Source of the DNA: Enoplolaimus lenunculus
Taxonomy: Eukaryota > Nematoda > Enoplea > Enoplida > Thoracostomopsidae
Reading direction: 5' to 3'
DNA length: 64,000 nucleotides
Assembly (NCBI GenBank): GCA_030248215.1
Contig: JASANG010001529.1
Span: forward strand, 62,001-126,000
In this document: in pieces, positions 30,601-39,297 of the stretch
How positions within the stretch are numbered: the first letter of the stretch is position 1
How the letters are laid out: each line of letters opens with the position of its first letter
Position numbers and translations under genes: made by a program
Notes under the pieces: model-generated
The model's database searches: none
Told to the model about the DNA's origin: nothing
Seen by the model: the letters and a program-made list of their open reading frames with translations, nothing else

Positions 30601-32226
30601 TTAGCCAAACTCTCGAAGTTAGGTTCGTCCGTGGTTTTCTTTTTTTTCAAAACCATTCCTAATCTATGTTTTAAAATGATTAAAAAACAGAAAGTACAGA
30701 TTGGCTGTTCTTTTCTCAACAAATTAGCTTTTTTAGGAGCTGTATTAGCGGTTAAAGTATACATGTTAAGTATTCTCTCTAAAGACTTAAACTTAAATTA
30801 AAGCTTAACTAAACTTTAGTAAAAATTAAAGTAACGCATGAACGATTGGAAGAACTAACTAAACTAGAATTCTAAGTTTAACTTGCATACTTTTAAGTTA
30901 AGCACAAAATTATAAGTTAAACTTATTTTTGGTTAAGGAGCAAGTGAAGCTCAGAAATTATGTGTATCTAAGAATTCATCAGGTTTAGCTTAACCCCTTC
31001 TCACATTGAATTGCCTATAGGCAACTCAGCGCAGTGCATATACGTTAAATAATATATATCACACCGTGTTGAACCATTGCAACACGTATACATAGTACTA
31101 AATCACCACAAGATGTGAGAGCCCCCTCGGGCTCGAGCGTCAATCTCGTATAGCACGCCTCCCACTCCAGTCACCGGAGTTCGAATCCTAGCATAAAAGT
31201 AGGTCTCAGGGGAAATAGAAAATATTCATGTGAGAAAGGGTTAAACTAAAAATAAGTAAAATTTTAAATGAGTAAAAGCGACAATCTATATGTTAGTTTA
31301 GCTAATCTAGAAAGTTTAGTGTAAATGCTGCTGGATTAGCTTATGCTTAAATCAGATTAGTTTAAGCTTTTAGAAAGTAACTTAGATTAAAATGTCACCG
31401 TTTGATGTGATTTTTAGAAAATGTACATTTTCAAAATACGTTGTATTTGGTTGATCAGTTGCTCAAAAACAAAGTTGATTTCAAACTTTTGGTAAATTGC
31501 GTTGAAACTTTAGTTTTTGTAGCGCAAAAGCAGCGATAGAACGCCTCAAGCCAAAAGGGGCGTCGATTTTCTTGAAGCGGACGAGACGGCTTTCCGTTTT
31601 ACTTTTGTTCGCATCCTACAGGGATGGAAACCTTTAAACTTAAGTTGAGACCCAGAAATGGGTAGGGATATATACTTGTTTTACAGAAAATTGTTTAATA
31701 ATTCTGTTTGGATCTGATCGTTGATTTTCAAATACGTTAAAGTAGCAGATTTGATTTGTACACTGCAAAAAATGGTGAGTCAAATTGACTCTCTCCGAAA
31801 TAGGCGTTTCGGGACTACACAAGCAGAGTCAAATTCGACACCGCCAGATTCAAATTCGACTCATTGAGGGACTAGGGTGAGTCAAATTTGACTCTGGCAG
31901 AGTCGAATTTGACTCAGTTTATGTAGTCCGGAAAAGCTTATTTTGGAGAGTCTCACCATTTTATTGCAATGTACCAAAGCTCAACGTATCGGTCCGACCC
32001 GCTCAAGCGAGCGGACCCAATTGCGGCCCTGGATCAGCGAGACAGGTTCTTGCCCTAAATCAAATCACCGGTTGTATTTCAGATCTATCCAGACGAAAAC
32101 CATTCACTAGCCGGTTTTCACGAACATCTGTACTCGGCAATTCAAGCGATGTTTCGCGAATGTTTTTGGCCAAACGGCAAAATCGACGACGACGAACCTG
32201 TGGCGACATCTGTACAAAAGAACTGA
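9633..32226 (+). CDS. DPP4/6/10-family membrane dipeptidyl peptidase (S9B), 23 exons
   Basis: Type II membrane serine peptidase of the S9B family, which removes N-terminal dipeptides (usually X-Pro or X-Ala) outside the cell. Exons read from the sequence: 9633-9659, 12891-13005, 13543-13644, 14217-14314, 15038-15150, 16071-16173, 17737-17866, 18366-18621, 18949-19111, 19676-19711, 21223-21336, 22099-22190, 23253-23300, 24269-24441, 25710-25826, 26214-26292, 26650-26844, 27471-27528, 28839-28941, 29530-29588, 30460-30535, 31418-31491, 32083-32226. All have GT-AG borders, all phases match, and they total 2475 nt (824 aa and stop). A short cytoplasmic tail is followed by PQQRNW and a membrane helix at about residues 22-45, as in DPP6/DPP10. 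The beta-propeller carries ADWFYQEE (E230-E231, equal to the DPP4 Glu pair). The hydrolase domain has VYSGP (Y590), GWSYGG (S674), HGTADKN (D752, N754) and DENHS (H784). Ser-Asp-His spacing of 78 and 32 equals that of DPP4, so activity is predicted. The usual DGRG loop reads DSSG (622-625). The start ATG has G at +4; the first exon (9 codons) is the least certain. Confidence 0.9.
10380..10480 (+). repeat. Weak tRNA-like fragment in intron 1
   Basis: CGTAGCCCAAGGGTTAACAAC resembles the A-box region of the fragment at 1318. Intron 1 (9660-12890) otherwise holds the elements listed at 10729 and 11876, plus TTAGGC-type repeats at about 10030-10230 and 11029-11330. Confidence 0.25.
10729..10869. 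mobile_element. TA-flanked MITE, family M2 (short copy), in peptidase intron 1
   Basis: TA-CACTGCAAAAATTGGTGA at the left, CACCAGTTTTTTTGCAGTG-TA at the right, with GAGTCGAATTTGACTC inside. Confidence 0.75.
11610..11775. repeat. MITE family H (GTAGCCAGCTCAC ends)
   Basis: Starts CTGTAGCCAGCTCACCGTGC, contains gacttacaagcaaggatgaaa. Related copies at about 13763-13918 (reversed), 23015-23187, 24043-24213 and 33059-33208 (reversed). Confidence 0.5.
11876..12293. mobile_element. Inverted-repeat element, GCTGGAGCAG ends
   Basis: GCTGGAGCAGACAGG at the left and GGTGGCTGCTCCAGC at the right, with a GC-richer interior, in peptidase intron 1. No coding frame. Confidence 0.5.
13307..13349. repeat. 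(CCTAAG)7 array in peptidase intron 2
   Basis: Seven near-perfect CCTAAG (TTAGGC on the other strand) units, with no obvious MITE ends next to them, unlike the other TTAGGC blocks in the window. Confidence 0.9.
14650..14760. repeat. TTAGGC-bearing MITE fragment, family C
   Basis: cccatgttaactataagggtctatcc followed by CCTAAGCC units. The same start occurs at about 26491 (intron 16) and, diverged, at 11029 (intron 1). Confidence 0.45.
15194..15423. mobile_element. Foldback MITE with CACTGTAAATTCC ends
   Basis: CACTGTAAATTCCAATGAGT and ACTCACTGGAATTTACAGTG form the ends; the interior is made of repeated AACTCA/TGAGTT. Located in peptidase intron 5. Confidence 0.7.
15444..15795. repeat. Two neighbouring copies of MITE family G
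   Basis: Two diverged copies in direct order (about 15444-15607 and 15634-15795) share tagccagcattttggaaag, ggttacg, cgtttttgttttgcaaattga and a right end in gctacggtcttgggg/ggctataccttgcgg. Other copies at 48629-48777 and about 47388-47530 (HERC4 introns). Confidence 0.5.
19324..19612. mobile_element. MITE, GGATCC-ended family, in peptidase intron 9
   Basis: Left AATGGCGAATCAAGG, right TTCTGGATCCGCCACTG, imperfect inverted ends. Confidence 0.5.
20034..21204 (+). repeat. 18-bp minisatellite, about 65 copies, in peptidase intron 10
   Basis: Unit GGATTTTGGAGGTTTTGC with few variants (ggaggt to gaaggt, gcggat to gctgat, and single T insertions that shift the frame). It lies between exon 10 (ends 19711) and exon 11 (starts 21223), ending only 18 bases before the exon-11 acceptor. 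Because 18 is a multiple of 3 and the unit has no stop, all three plus frames stay open for long stretches; these are not proteins. Confidence 0.97.
21421..21530. mobile_element. TTAGGC-bearing MITE, family A, left half only
   Basis: CGGCCAATGTTACTTTAAAG and CCTAAGCC units, then the element is lost. In peptidase intron 11. Confidence 0.55.
21848..22025. repeat. TTAGGC-bearing repeat, third type
   Basis: gcaactcgtcgacaaacaactcg ... TTAGGC block ... ttaacaggctttaggacactcgggcgacg. A related copy with a degraded TTAGGC block lies at about 10035-10225, in intron 1. Confidence 0.5.
22235..22488. mobile_element. TTAGGC-bearing hAT-like MITE, family A, perfect 8-bp duplication
   Basis: Ends GGCCCATGTTACTTTAAGTG and CCCCTAAAAGTAACATTGGTC. 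Perfect AAAAGTTT at 22227-22234 and 22489-22496. Inside, a 38-bp unit (gcaacgcttaggcttagacttaggaacacattt type) is repeated three times. In peptidase intron 12. Confidence 0.85.
22695..22757 (+). repeat. 31-bp direct duplication
   Basis: caatggaacattgaagtttg...cttacag occurs twice head to tail in peptidase intron 12. Confidence 0.85.
23602..23773. mobile_element. CpG-rich MITE, family D
   Basis: Ends TTAAGGGTAGCGCTATACTT and AAGTATACCGCCACCCTAA, with GTCCGTC/GACGGAC runs inside. Related copies at 25924-26085 and 29771-29960. All three lie in peptidase introns. Confidence 0.65.
24609..25054. mobile_element. TA-flanked MITE, family M1, in peptidase intron 14
   Basis: TA-CTGTATTGACCCGAATAAG to CTTATTCGGGTCACTACA-TA, about 445 bp. 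It begins about 170 bases past the exon-14 donor. Confidence 0.75.
25067..25493. mobile_element. Family E MITE interrupted by a GGATCC-family MITE
   Basis: Outer ends GCCCGAATTCTCAACTGTGT and CACATTTGAAAATATGGGCC. At about 25085-25285 the sequence switches to a GGATCC-type element (cagatccagaaatttttgacggggg ... gcatccggta) and then resumes with gcacctatcaccagg: a nested insertion. Confidence 0.6.
28255..28868 (+). repeat. 88-bp tandem array containing a duplicated splice acceptor and exon-19 start
   Basis: Seven ttttgcag acceptors, each followed by a copy of the first bases of exon 19 (TCT at 28309, 28398, 28486, 28574, 28662, 28750, 28839; spacing 88 or 89). The unit is acceptor, about 30 exon bases, then acaaccaaaatttaatacc-type intron text. 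Copies 4, 6 and 7 keep the Tyr-Gly-Gly codons; copies 1, 2, 3 and 5 have a stop in that frame. Alternating variants show a 176-bp higher-order unit. Confidence 0.93.
28839..28941 (+). CDS. Exon 19 of the dipeptidyl peptidase (catalytic serine exon)
   Basis: The exon opens directly with the serine codon of GWSYGG; Gly-Trp is supplied by exon 18, which ends at 27528 in phase 0. It then encodes YGGFAITHMLLADTERYFKC and the AVAP stretch up to a phase-1 donor at 28942. Its acceptor (ttttgcag, 28831-28838) and its first 30 or so bases are the last copy of an 88-bp tandem array. Only this copy runs into the rest of the exon, so it is taken as the functional one. Confidence 0.9.
29770..29960. mobile_element. 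CpG-rich MITE, family D, in peptidase intron 20
   Basis: attaaacgtggcgctatac at the left and gacaagtatagcagcatatt at the right, CCGTCC-rich inside. Confidence 0.55.
30990..31244. mobile_element. TTAA-flanked MITE with tRNA-like core, copy 1
   Basis: TTAA-CCCCTTCTCACATTG at the left and CATGTGAGAAAGGG-TTAA at the right: TTAA target duplication and CCC/GGG ends as in piggyBac-type elements. Inside is a B-box-like GGAGTTCGAATCCT; the A-box part is deleted relative to the copy at 55994. In peptidase intron 21. Confidence 0.75.
31759..31973. mobile_element. TA-flanked foldback MITE, family M2, in peptidase intron 22
   Basis: TA-CACTGCAAAAAATGGTGAGT at the left, CTCACCATTTTATTGCAATG-TA at the right; long imperfect hairpin arms. 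Confidence 0.75.
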
Positions 32227-34622
32227 AGCCTCCTAAATTTGCTCAAATGTGTAACATTTGGAAACTTTCAAATTTAAAGTTCTACGACAGAAGAGATATT
32301 GAAATTTGAGAATCTCAAAAAGACAAATTGGGGGTATAAAAAATCGTAGAAGAACGGTTGTGAAAATACGAGAATATTGCTTGACAAACCTGTTGTCGGT
32401 ACAAAACAATTGAACATCCTAAACGGCTTGACAATCTTGTATGGAAAAAAAATCGAAAAAATTTTCAACGCGACAATGATATCAACAATAGAACCAGAAG
32501 AGATTTCATTGAGATTTGGGAAATTGGCCAACGCAAGTACGTTGTATATATTCTTCGAAAATACGATGATGCTTGGGTTTTGGTATGAGATTGGAAACAC
32601 AGCAAAGGATGAAACGAGGCTTTGGAACTGTAAGCGAAAAACGGACAAAAAACATGACAATAGGTCGACGCTTTCTTGCAACTTTTCAATACAGATGTGC
32701 TGCAATTGTCCGAACTGAAACAAAAATTACGATATTAATCCATAATCTTAAAGATTTCGATGCATCTGCTATTTTTTCTTCAAATTTTAGGAAACCCGGT
32801 GAACATTCACACGTCTCAATTGTGTTAGCAAACACTTTAACCTATTTGAAATTTACATACTTCAATATCCGTTTCCGTTATTTCAACCACTATCCGTTTC
32901 CGTTTCCGCTCCGTTACTATCCGTTTACACTGTGGCTTCAACTGATTCTAAGTTACAATTACCTCACTGAAATTTAGAATGTATTAAAAGCATACTTGCG
33001 TGTATTGTAATTTAATACCATTCTTAAAGAAAATACTGAATAATAGGTCTGCTACGCAGCGGGCCCGTAGGCAAGGGGGGGCAGCCCCCCCCGGACAAAT
33101 GTTGGCCCGCATGAAAATTGTCAACTTTGCTTGTAAGTGAACGAAAACCCTTGTATGCCCTTCCGGAAAATTTTTTATCCCACATAGCAAGGTGACCTGG
33201 CTATGGACCTGCTACGCGTACCAGTGACCTACGCAGCCAAGCTTCCAAAATTGAGTAAGTTCAAATGTGCAATGTATAATATGATCTCCGACAATTATTA
33301 AAGAAGCTCGTCATATAGGCCCCGGGCCTCCCTCCACCTTTAATACGGTCCTGACCTTCTGCTATTATTCGGATCACTATAGCATTTCAGGCCGGTGTTA
33401 CTTTTAGGACCGTAAACAGTAGATCAAGATTATTCCTAAAAACCTAACACCTCGAAATAAGTGTATTCCTAAGCCTATAAGGCCTAAGCAAAAATATCTA
33501 GAATGTAAGCCTACTCTTTTACAGGCCCACCAGAAGCCCGGACGACCCTAAAAGTATTAACATGTGATGAAACAAACACGATGCCCGTCGCTAAATTTGT
33601 ATATCACACAATGAACCATACGAGGGGTGTAAAAAGTTCGTGAATGCTGTTTCGCCTCAATTACAAACTTCACTTTCAGTTGTTTTCTTTAATGACACTA
33701 TATACAGCTCTGGTTCAGATTTCCAGTCGTTACTGTAGGACTGCAATATACTAAGCTTATAAGGATTAGACTAATTTTTTTGCTTGGTTTAGGCTTATCG
33801 GCTTATGCTTAGGCTTAGGAATATGCTCATTGTTACGCTTTGACTTAGGCGTAGGCTTAGGAATATGCTTATAAATACTGTTCTGCCCCTGTTCTTTACA
33901 TTGGTCCCGATACAATAACAAATCCAAGCGACTGTTATGGTAGCCGTTTTCCTGTTCACTGGAAGCGAAGCCTTCATCACTTCGTAAAGCATAACACCGT
34001 TTCAGTTCCAAGAACAATTTTTTCAGCCATCAAGGCATTTGTACTCTGAAATATATAAAGGTCGAAGAAATAAAAACGAGTTTAGCGTTTTTAAAATTGT
34101 GCGTATATTGTTGTCCATCTTCCAAAAGTTAAATTTTGAATCTTTGCGTAAGGAGTATGTTCAAAATTGTTTTGTTATAAGTCAGCTTGCTGTGGCAATC
34201 TTCACTTAGCTGTTTGAAAAGAAAGTTAAAGCATGGGGTTAAGTTCAACGATCGTTATGTTGCGTAATGTTTGAAATACATTTCTCATGCCTACTGTATA
34301 TAAAGTTTTGAAAACTTCAAAGCCGTGGCATCCGGTGATCAACAACACCGGAAAAGTTTTTAGGATAACTTTTAAACTAGATTTTGATACAGCTTAATAG
34401 TGCACTTGTGAAAAGTACGTTGTTACGACAATTTTGAATTTTTTGGGTAAGCAAAGGCAAACACCATAGCTAGTGGATTAGTAGTTTGCAACACTAAAAT
34501 GTTTCCTTGGATTCCAGTTACCTGCCTTCCTAACACAAGAAACTTATTTTAGCAGTCATATTTGTGTTTGCAACATATTACTTCAGTGTTGGCTAAATAA
34601 TAGACTTAGCACATATTCGATT
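32227..34622. other. Peptidase 3' region and intergenic space
   Basis: 32227-32690 directly follows the peptidase stop. It has unusually few stops in several frames on both strands but no recognisable protein, so it is taken as 3'UTR or repeat. Then repeat J (to about 32935), a reversed family-H MITE (33059-33208), a degraded family-A TTAGGC element (33390-33566) and a family-B fragment (about 33760-33906). An AATAAA near 34068 could be a polyadenylation signal. I see nothing definite in 33910-34622. Confidence 0.4.
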
Positions 34623-35645
34623 ATGCCTGTATTTAATTTTATTGGACCGGGATATCTTGGATTAGTGAAACTAGGTAACGATTCATCAGCTAACTGTAGC
34701 GACGGTATTCAGTGGATATTCAAACATTTTGGCGAATGCGTAACGACAGAAGAACACTACGCCGCGTTCGTGTTAGGATTCATTTCACTACTGCTCTGGC
34801 TGGTTCCGCTGTTCCCACAAATTTATGAAAACTATACTCGTGGCAATTGCGATGAATCACTTTCGATTTACTTTCTAGGATTTTGGTTCGCAGGTGACTC
34901 AACTAATTTCATTGGTGCAATTCTAACCCATCAGCTTCCGACACAAATCTACATTGGCGCGTATTATTTACTACAAGACACTGTCTTATTGTCCCAGTAT
35001 CTGTATTATCAATATAAAAATCGGTGGCGATCGGTTTTAGCCTCAGATTTCGGGAGAGTCTCAAATATACCTTCAGCACTTGCATGTTCAATAATTTGTT
35101 TCAGCATCAGTAGCATTTCATTACTTCGTGCGAAAGAATTTGAACATTCGTGGTCAGAAATTGCCATATCTGCTTGGGGCGATCATGAATCCAAATATCA
35201 AAATGTGTATTCTGATACCGAAGGTACCCATGGTACAGGACGAAGGCTTTTGTGGCATTTTTTCAACAGCGCAAGTGACGAGCTGGGCTACGTATTGGGA
35301 ACAGTGTCCGCGGTTTGCTATTTATCTGGCCGCATTCCACAAATAATGAAAAATTATTGGCGAAGTGATGCAGAAGGCTTATCGATGGCAATGTTTGTGA
35401 TAATTATTTTTGGTAATGTTACGTACGGGTTGTCGGTACTGCTTGCTGGTGAAGGTACAGAGTATATTTTGAGACACTTGCCATGGCTGGTTGGTAGCAT
35501 CGGATGCTGTTCGTGTGATTCTGTTGTTCTCGCTCAAATTTTGTATTATGACGCAAGGCGTCGGAAATCAGGACAGCCGGGTATATTAGAAGTGAACGAG
35601 CCGTTGTTGAATGATGTATGCGATGATGAGCTGATTTTAAACTGA
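34623..35645 (+). CDS. SLC66A1: Lysosomal cationic amino-acid exporter, PQ-loop family (SLC66A1/PQLC2/LAAT-1-like)
   Basis: A 340-residue multi-pass membrane protein of the PQ-loop (SLC66) family. SLC66A1 homologues export lysine, arginine and mixed disulfides from lysosomes. Two PQ-loops are visible: PLFPQIYENYTRGNCDESLS around P65-Q66, and GRIPQIMKNYWRSDAEGLS around P239-Q240. The usual seven-helix arrangement fits the hydrophobic segments. The N-terminal segment has possible N-glycosylation sites and a Cys (NDSSANCS), and the C terminus has an acidic dileucine-like NEPLL, consistent with lysosomal sorting. Length is close to the family norm. The reading frame is uninterrupted, whereas both long neighbours have more than 20 introns. 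An AATAAA at 35714-35719, about 70 bases past the stop, is a likely polyadenylation signal. Family assignment is firm; orthology to SLC66A1 rather than a close paralogue is inferred. Confidence 0.87.
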   Translation: MPVFNFIGPGYLGLVKLGNDSSANCSDGIQWIFKHFGECVTTEEHYAAFVLGFISLLLWLVPLFPQIYENYTRGNCDESLSIYFLGFWFAGDSTNFIGAILTHQLPTQIYIGAYYLLQDTVLLSQYLYYQYKNRWRSVLASDFGRVSNIPSALACSIICFSISSISLLRAKEFEHSWSEIAISAWGDHESKYQNVYSDTEGTHGTGRRLLWHFFNSASDELGYVLGTVSAVCYLSGRIPQIMKNYWRSDAEGLSMAMFVIIIFGNVTYGLSVLLAGEGTEYILRHLPWLVGSIGCCSCDSVVLAQILYYDARRRKSGQPGILEVNEPLLNDVCDDELILN

Positions 35646-35713
35646 CTAGTATATGAAACACAATTTAGGATCCGATGACGAGGAAGGCTGATTTAAATCA
35701 GACTGGTATATGA

Positions 35714-35719
35714 AATAAA
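35714..35719 (+). terminator. Polyadenylation signal AATAAA of SLC66A1
   Basis: AATAAA about 70 bases after the stop codon, within a 3' segment that is a diverged repeat of the sequence around the stop codon. Confidence 0.55.
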
Positions 35720-35910
35720 GTTTAGGTAAAGTATATACGCATCGACGCTGGTTCAATAACTGATTTCGAAAATTTTTAAACGACAGGCATCTTTTCGGAA
35801 ACGCACGTAGGCGTGGATGCCTGGTTATTTTAACAATGTGCTTTTCTTGCATCCAAATGTGCTTCATTTAATATGTAAGACAGCTGCTTTGAAAAATTAA
35901 ATTTTACAAT

Positions 35911-36726
35911 GTTAAACTGGCTTCTCCACAGCTTGAAAATTTCCGCCGGGGGGCGTTTCCTGGGGGCCCCAAGGAGTTTCCTGAGGGGCAGCTGATTTAG
36001 CTGGGGGGCAGTTTTCCTGGGGGGTCCCCAGATGATCTGGGGGGTCCTGGGGGGCAGGCTTAAAATTTTGCAAACCGACTTTTTGGACCATTTTTTTCAT
36101 TCTAGACCGTGTTTCCAACTCAACGTAAGATTACTCATCGCTCAACATGACAAAAATTTCTCGGAAACGCTAATGACAATAATTTTAACTAATATTACGT
36201 ATATACTGACAACTTAACCAGAAGTTGAAAGAAGCACAATTATATAAAATATAGATAATCTATAATTGAAACTGTGATTAATATATATTTTGTATATTAG
36301 TCACAGCTTCAATTTGTCATAAGGCTCAGGCGGGATGAACTTGCTGCTGCAAGGTACTTTCGAATGCTGTATGCCCTGAAACGGTCTTTATATAATTGTG
36401 CTTTTTCAGTTCATTATTGAATTGTATTAGTTACTACGGGTATTTGTAACGCTATTAAAATTATGAGTACTCAGCATAATATAAAATCATATTTTGCCGA
36501 ATGTCCGCCTCAAAAGAAGTCCAGGTCTTTACGTTTTAACATTGAAAATTTTTGACCTAGAAAAGTCCTGGGGGCCCCCAGCAAAAAAATTTGCTGGGGG
36601 GCGGCCGAAAATTCGCCGGGGGCCTTTTCTGGGGGCGGCAAAATTTTCGCCGGGGGAAAAATGAAAATTTCGAAAAGTTCTGGGGGCCCCCGCACCCCCC
36701 CCCCCGCTGTGGAGAAGCCAGTTAAA
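35911..36726. mobile_element. Inverted-repeat element with G/C-run arms and a nested MITE
   Basis: Ends GTTAAACTGGCTTCTCCACA and TGTGGAGAAGCCAGTTAAAC. Just inside, both arms consist of long GGGG/CCCC runs. The AT-rich centre holds a second inverted pair (GCACAATTATATAAA near 36233 and TTTATATAATTGTGC near 36392), so a smaller element appears to sit inside. A TTAA target site is possible at the outer ends. Confidence 0.65.
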
Positions 36727-39297
36727 CACACTCATTTATAAAATGCAGTTTTATGAAATTTGCGATCACTATCATAAATATGAGGTATCTGGCAGGTTTA
36801 TACGCTGTACCTGAGCCAGATACACATATTGGTTTTTGCCGGATATTAAACCGGCTCCGGATATGCAGTGGAATATGAAACGAAGGGCAAAAAGACAGCT
36901 TTATCGTATAATGAACACAAGTATCTCTTATATTATCAATGTGTCATTTTAACGTTGTATCAATGTAACCATTTAAAATTAAGTAGGTAGAAGATTTATA
37001 TGAGTTTGTTGCTTCTGCTCCGAAAAATACACACTGGTTCAATGATGTTACATTTTGGTATAATGTAGTTGGCTAAAGTGACTATGTTTTTTGACTATTG
37101 CAAGACTGCTTAAATGCATATAAACGTACATGTGTTTTTGTGATTAGTGTTCGCAAGTTTATTGAATGCAAGTTGTTTGAAGAAAAACTTGTGGTCAACT
37201 GAAGTTGACATTTGAAATGAAAATTTATTGTTTGTACGTAGAGATCTCAATTTGTGTGGGGATTACAAAGCAGCTTGCGTAATGAAAACGGCAGTTTTTT
37301 TGAGTGCTTGTTTTGTAATTTGCTGTTTTAAACATGAGTTTACTTGTGCTATATGTAATTTAATTTAGCTGGTTTGTGCAACTTTAATTGCATAACATTT
37401 ATTATTTATTTTGTGTTTAATGTTTTGGTGGGTTCAACGTTTTAAGGTACTATATGATCTGGTCGAAATTCCACTAGAGTTGAGTGTAAATTTGATGAGT
37501 TACGGCATGCTTGCTTCTGAGTAATGTGTGGTACCATGCGAAATAAGCAGAAATTATGGCTGTCTTTATTTTGCAGTTTTAGCTTAGATGTAAGTTATCG
37601 TACTGTTTTTAGTAAAGTTTATTGCATTATTTTCATCAAAATTGTTTTGGAACTGTTTGGGGAATTTCTTCGTATTCTTGTTTGCCTTTATGTTGTATTT
37701 ATATTTAACGTCATGATACTCGATTTCCTCCAAATCAAAAACAATATCGTGGATTTTTGGAGCAGTTACGTATAGCCGTGCGTAAAACAATGCGTGGCAG
37801 AATTTACCAGCATCACTAGGTGAAGGAACGTTTAAATGCAAAAGGTAAATTTTCGACTCTTGCAAGAAATGGTAAGTCAAGCTAAAGCACAAAATCAGAT
37901 TGAATGATAAAATTGACTACCGGAAAGTGTCGTTGTCGAACCAATGTGAAGAATAGGGTCGTAATAGTAGTATAACCATGTTCCGAAGCTTAAGGTACAA
38001 TGAGCGTATATCTAAGCCGGCCCATGTATAGAACAGGACCGGAACATTTTCCTACGGGATTGTAGTAGCGTAAGTTTAAGCTTTAGACTAACTTCCATAA
38101 GCTTACCAATACAGTTAGTGTGAAGCTTTAACTTAAAGTCTAATGCAATTCACCAAAAGCACCGCCTAATATTTATATGGACCCGTTGTATTTAGCTTTT
38201 AGATATTCAAACCTACTTGAGAGATGCTAAATGAAGTGTGAATTGAATAGCAGGTTGAGGTTTGTTAACTACCAGATAATGAACCTTAGAAGTTTGCTTT
38301 GGTGATAGATTCAAATATTTACTTCTCAATATCGGTAATTTGGCCCTCGTTTTACTCTCTAAAGTCAGGAAAGGTGTGCCTCCGCCAGAATTTCTGCGTA
38401 GGTTCCGGCAATTGCGGTAGTGCAGTTATCCACAGTTTTACAAAAATGCATCGTTCGGTGCTCTCGTATTTTCCACATCCGGTTGAACCTTGCTAAAAGT
38501 TAGCTATTTATTGTTTAACAGTAACACATAACAAGAATGTGAAATTGGTATTAATAAGATGACGAATTTCTAATGTCTATAACATGTTTTGCGGGTTTTT
38601 TAGTATATCCGGTTTTGAATTGTAGAAAGACTCATCGTAAAACTCGTAGTTCGTTCCGATGAAACATAACAAAACATTTTATGTTTAAAACCAGAACTAT
38701 GCAACAGCAATTTGTATATACAAGTAAAAACAACACAACTGTGAATATATGCCAAAAATTGCACATTCAACATTTAGCACTTAAAGTTGTCTCACATTTA
38801 CCATTGACTATGAACAGGGCGCACCATCCATGAAAATTTAAGAAATGGGTATTCTAGGATGTAAACTGTAGCTAACAGCTTAAATTTTACAGAAGGTTAA
38901 TCCAATATCGAAATGGCGTTCGTTTTTGAACACCTGTTTCATTTGAAACCAAAGGCATATGTGTAAAATATCGTTGAGTGACACAAACAGCACTAGAACA
39001 TGTTTCAAATTTGAAAGTTTGCAACTATTTAGAATTCGTACACTTAGGTTTCACCGCTTGGCAACAGTAACAAGACAGCTTCCCGGATGCAGTTTTTCCA
39101 GTATGTCAATATACAACATGAACACATCGGTAGATGCGCTATGCTTTTCACCCGATCTAGTACACTGTACCCATATGTACAGAATTTGACAGCGATTTTA
39201 AAAAGTATGCGATGGTCGCCTACTCTGACTCCTTTTTCAACGGATACTAATTTTACCTGTCTCCAGTCACTAACCATCCATATATTCAAAACAGCAT
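36727..39297. other. Intergenic space between SLC66A1 and HERC4
   Basis: AT-rich, without a recognisable gene. Degraded family-B MITE pieces lie at about 37944-38190 (ggcccatgtatagaacagg at 38020). A minus-strand AATAAA at 38507-38512 is a candidate HERC4 polyadenylation signal about 790 bp past its stop. Short open frames here show no coding features. Confidence 0.4.
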
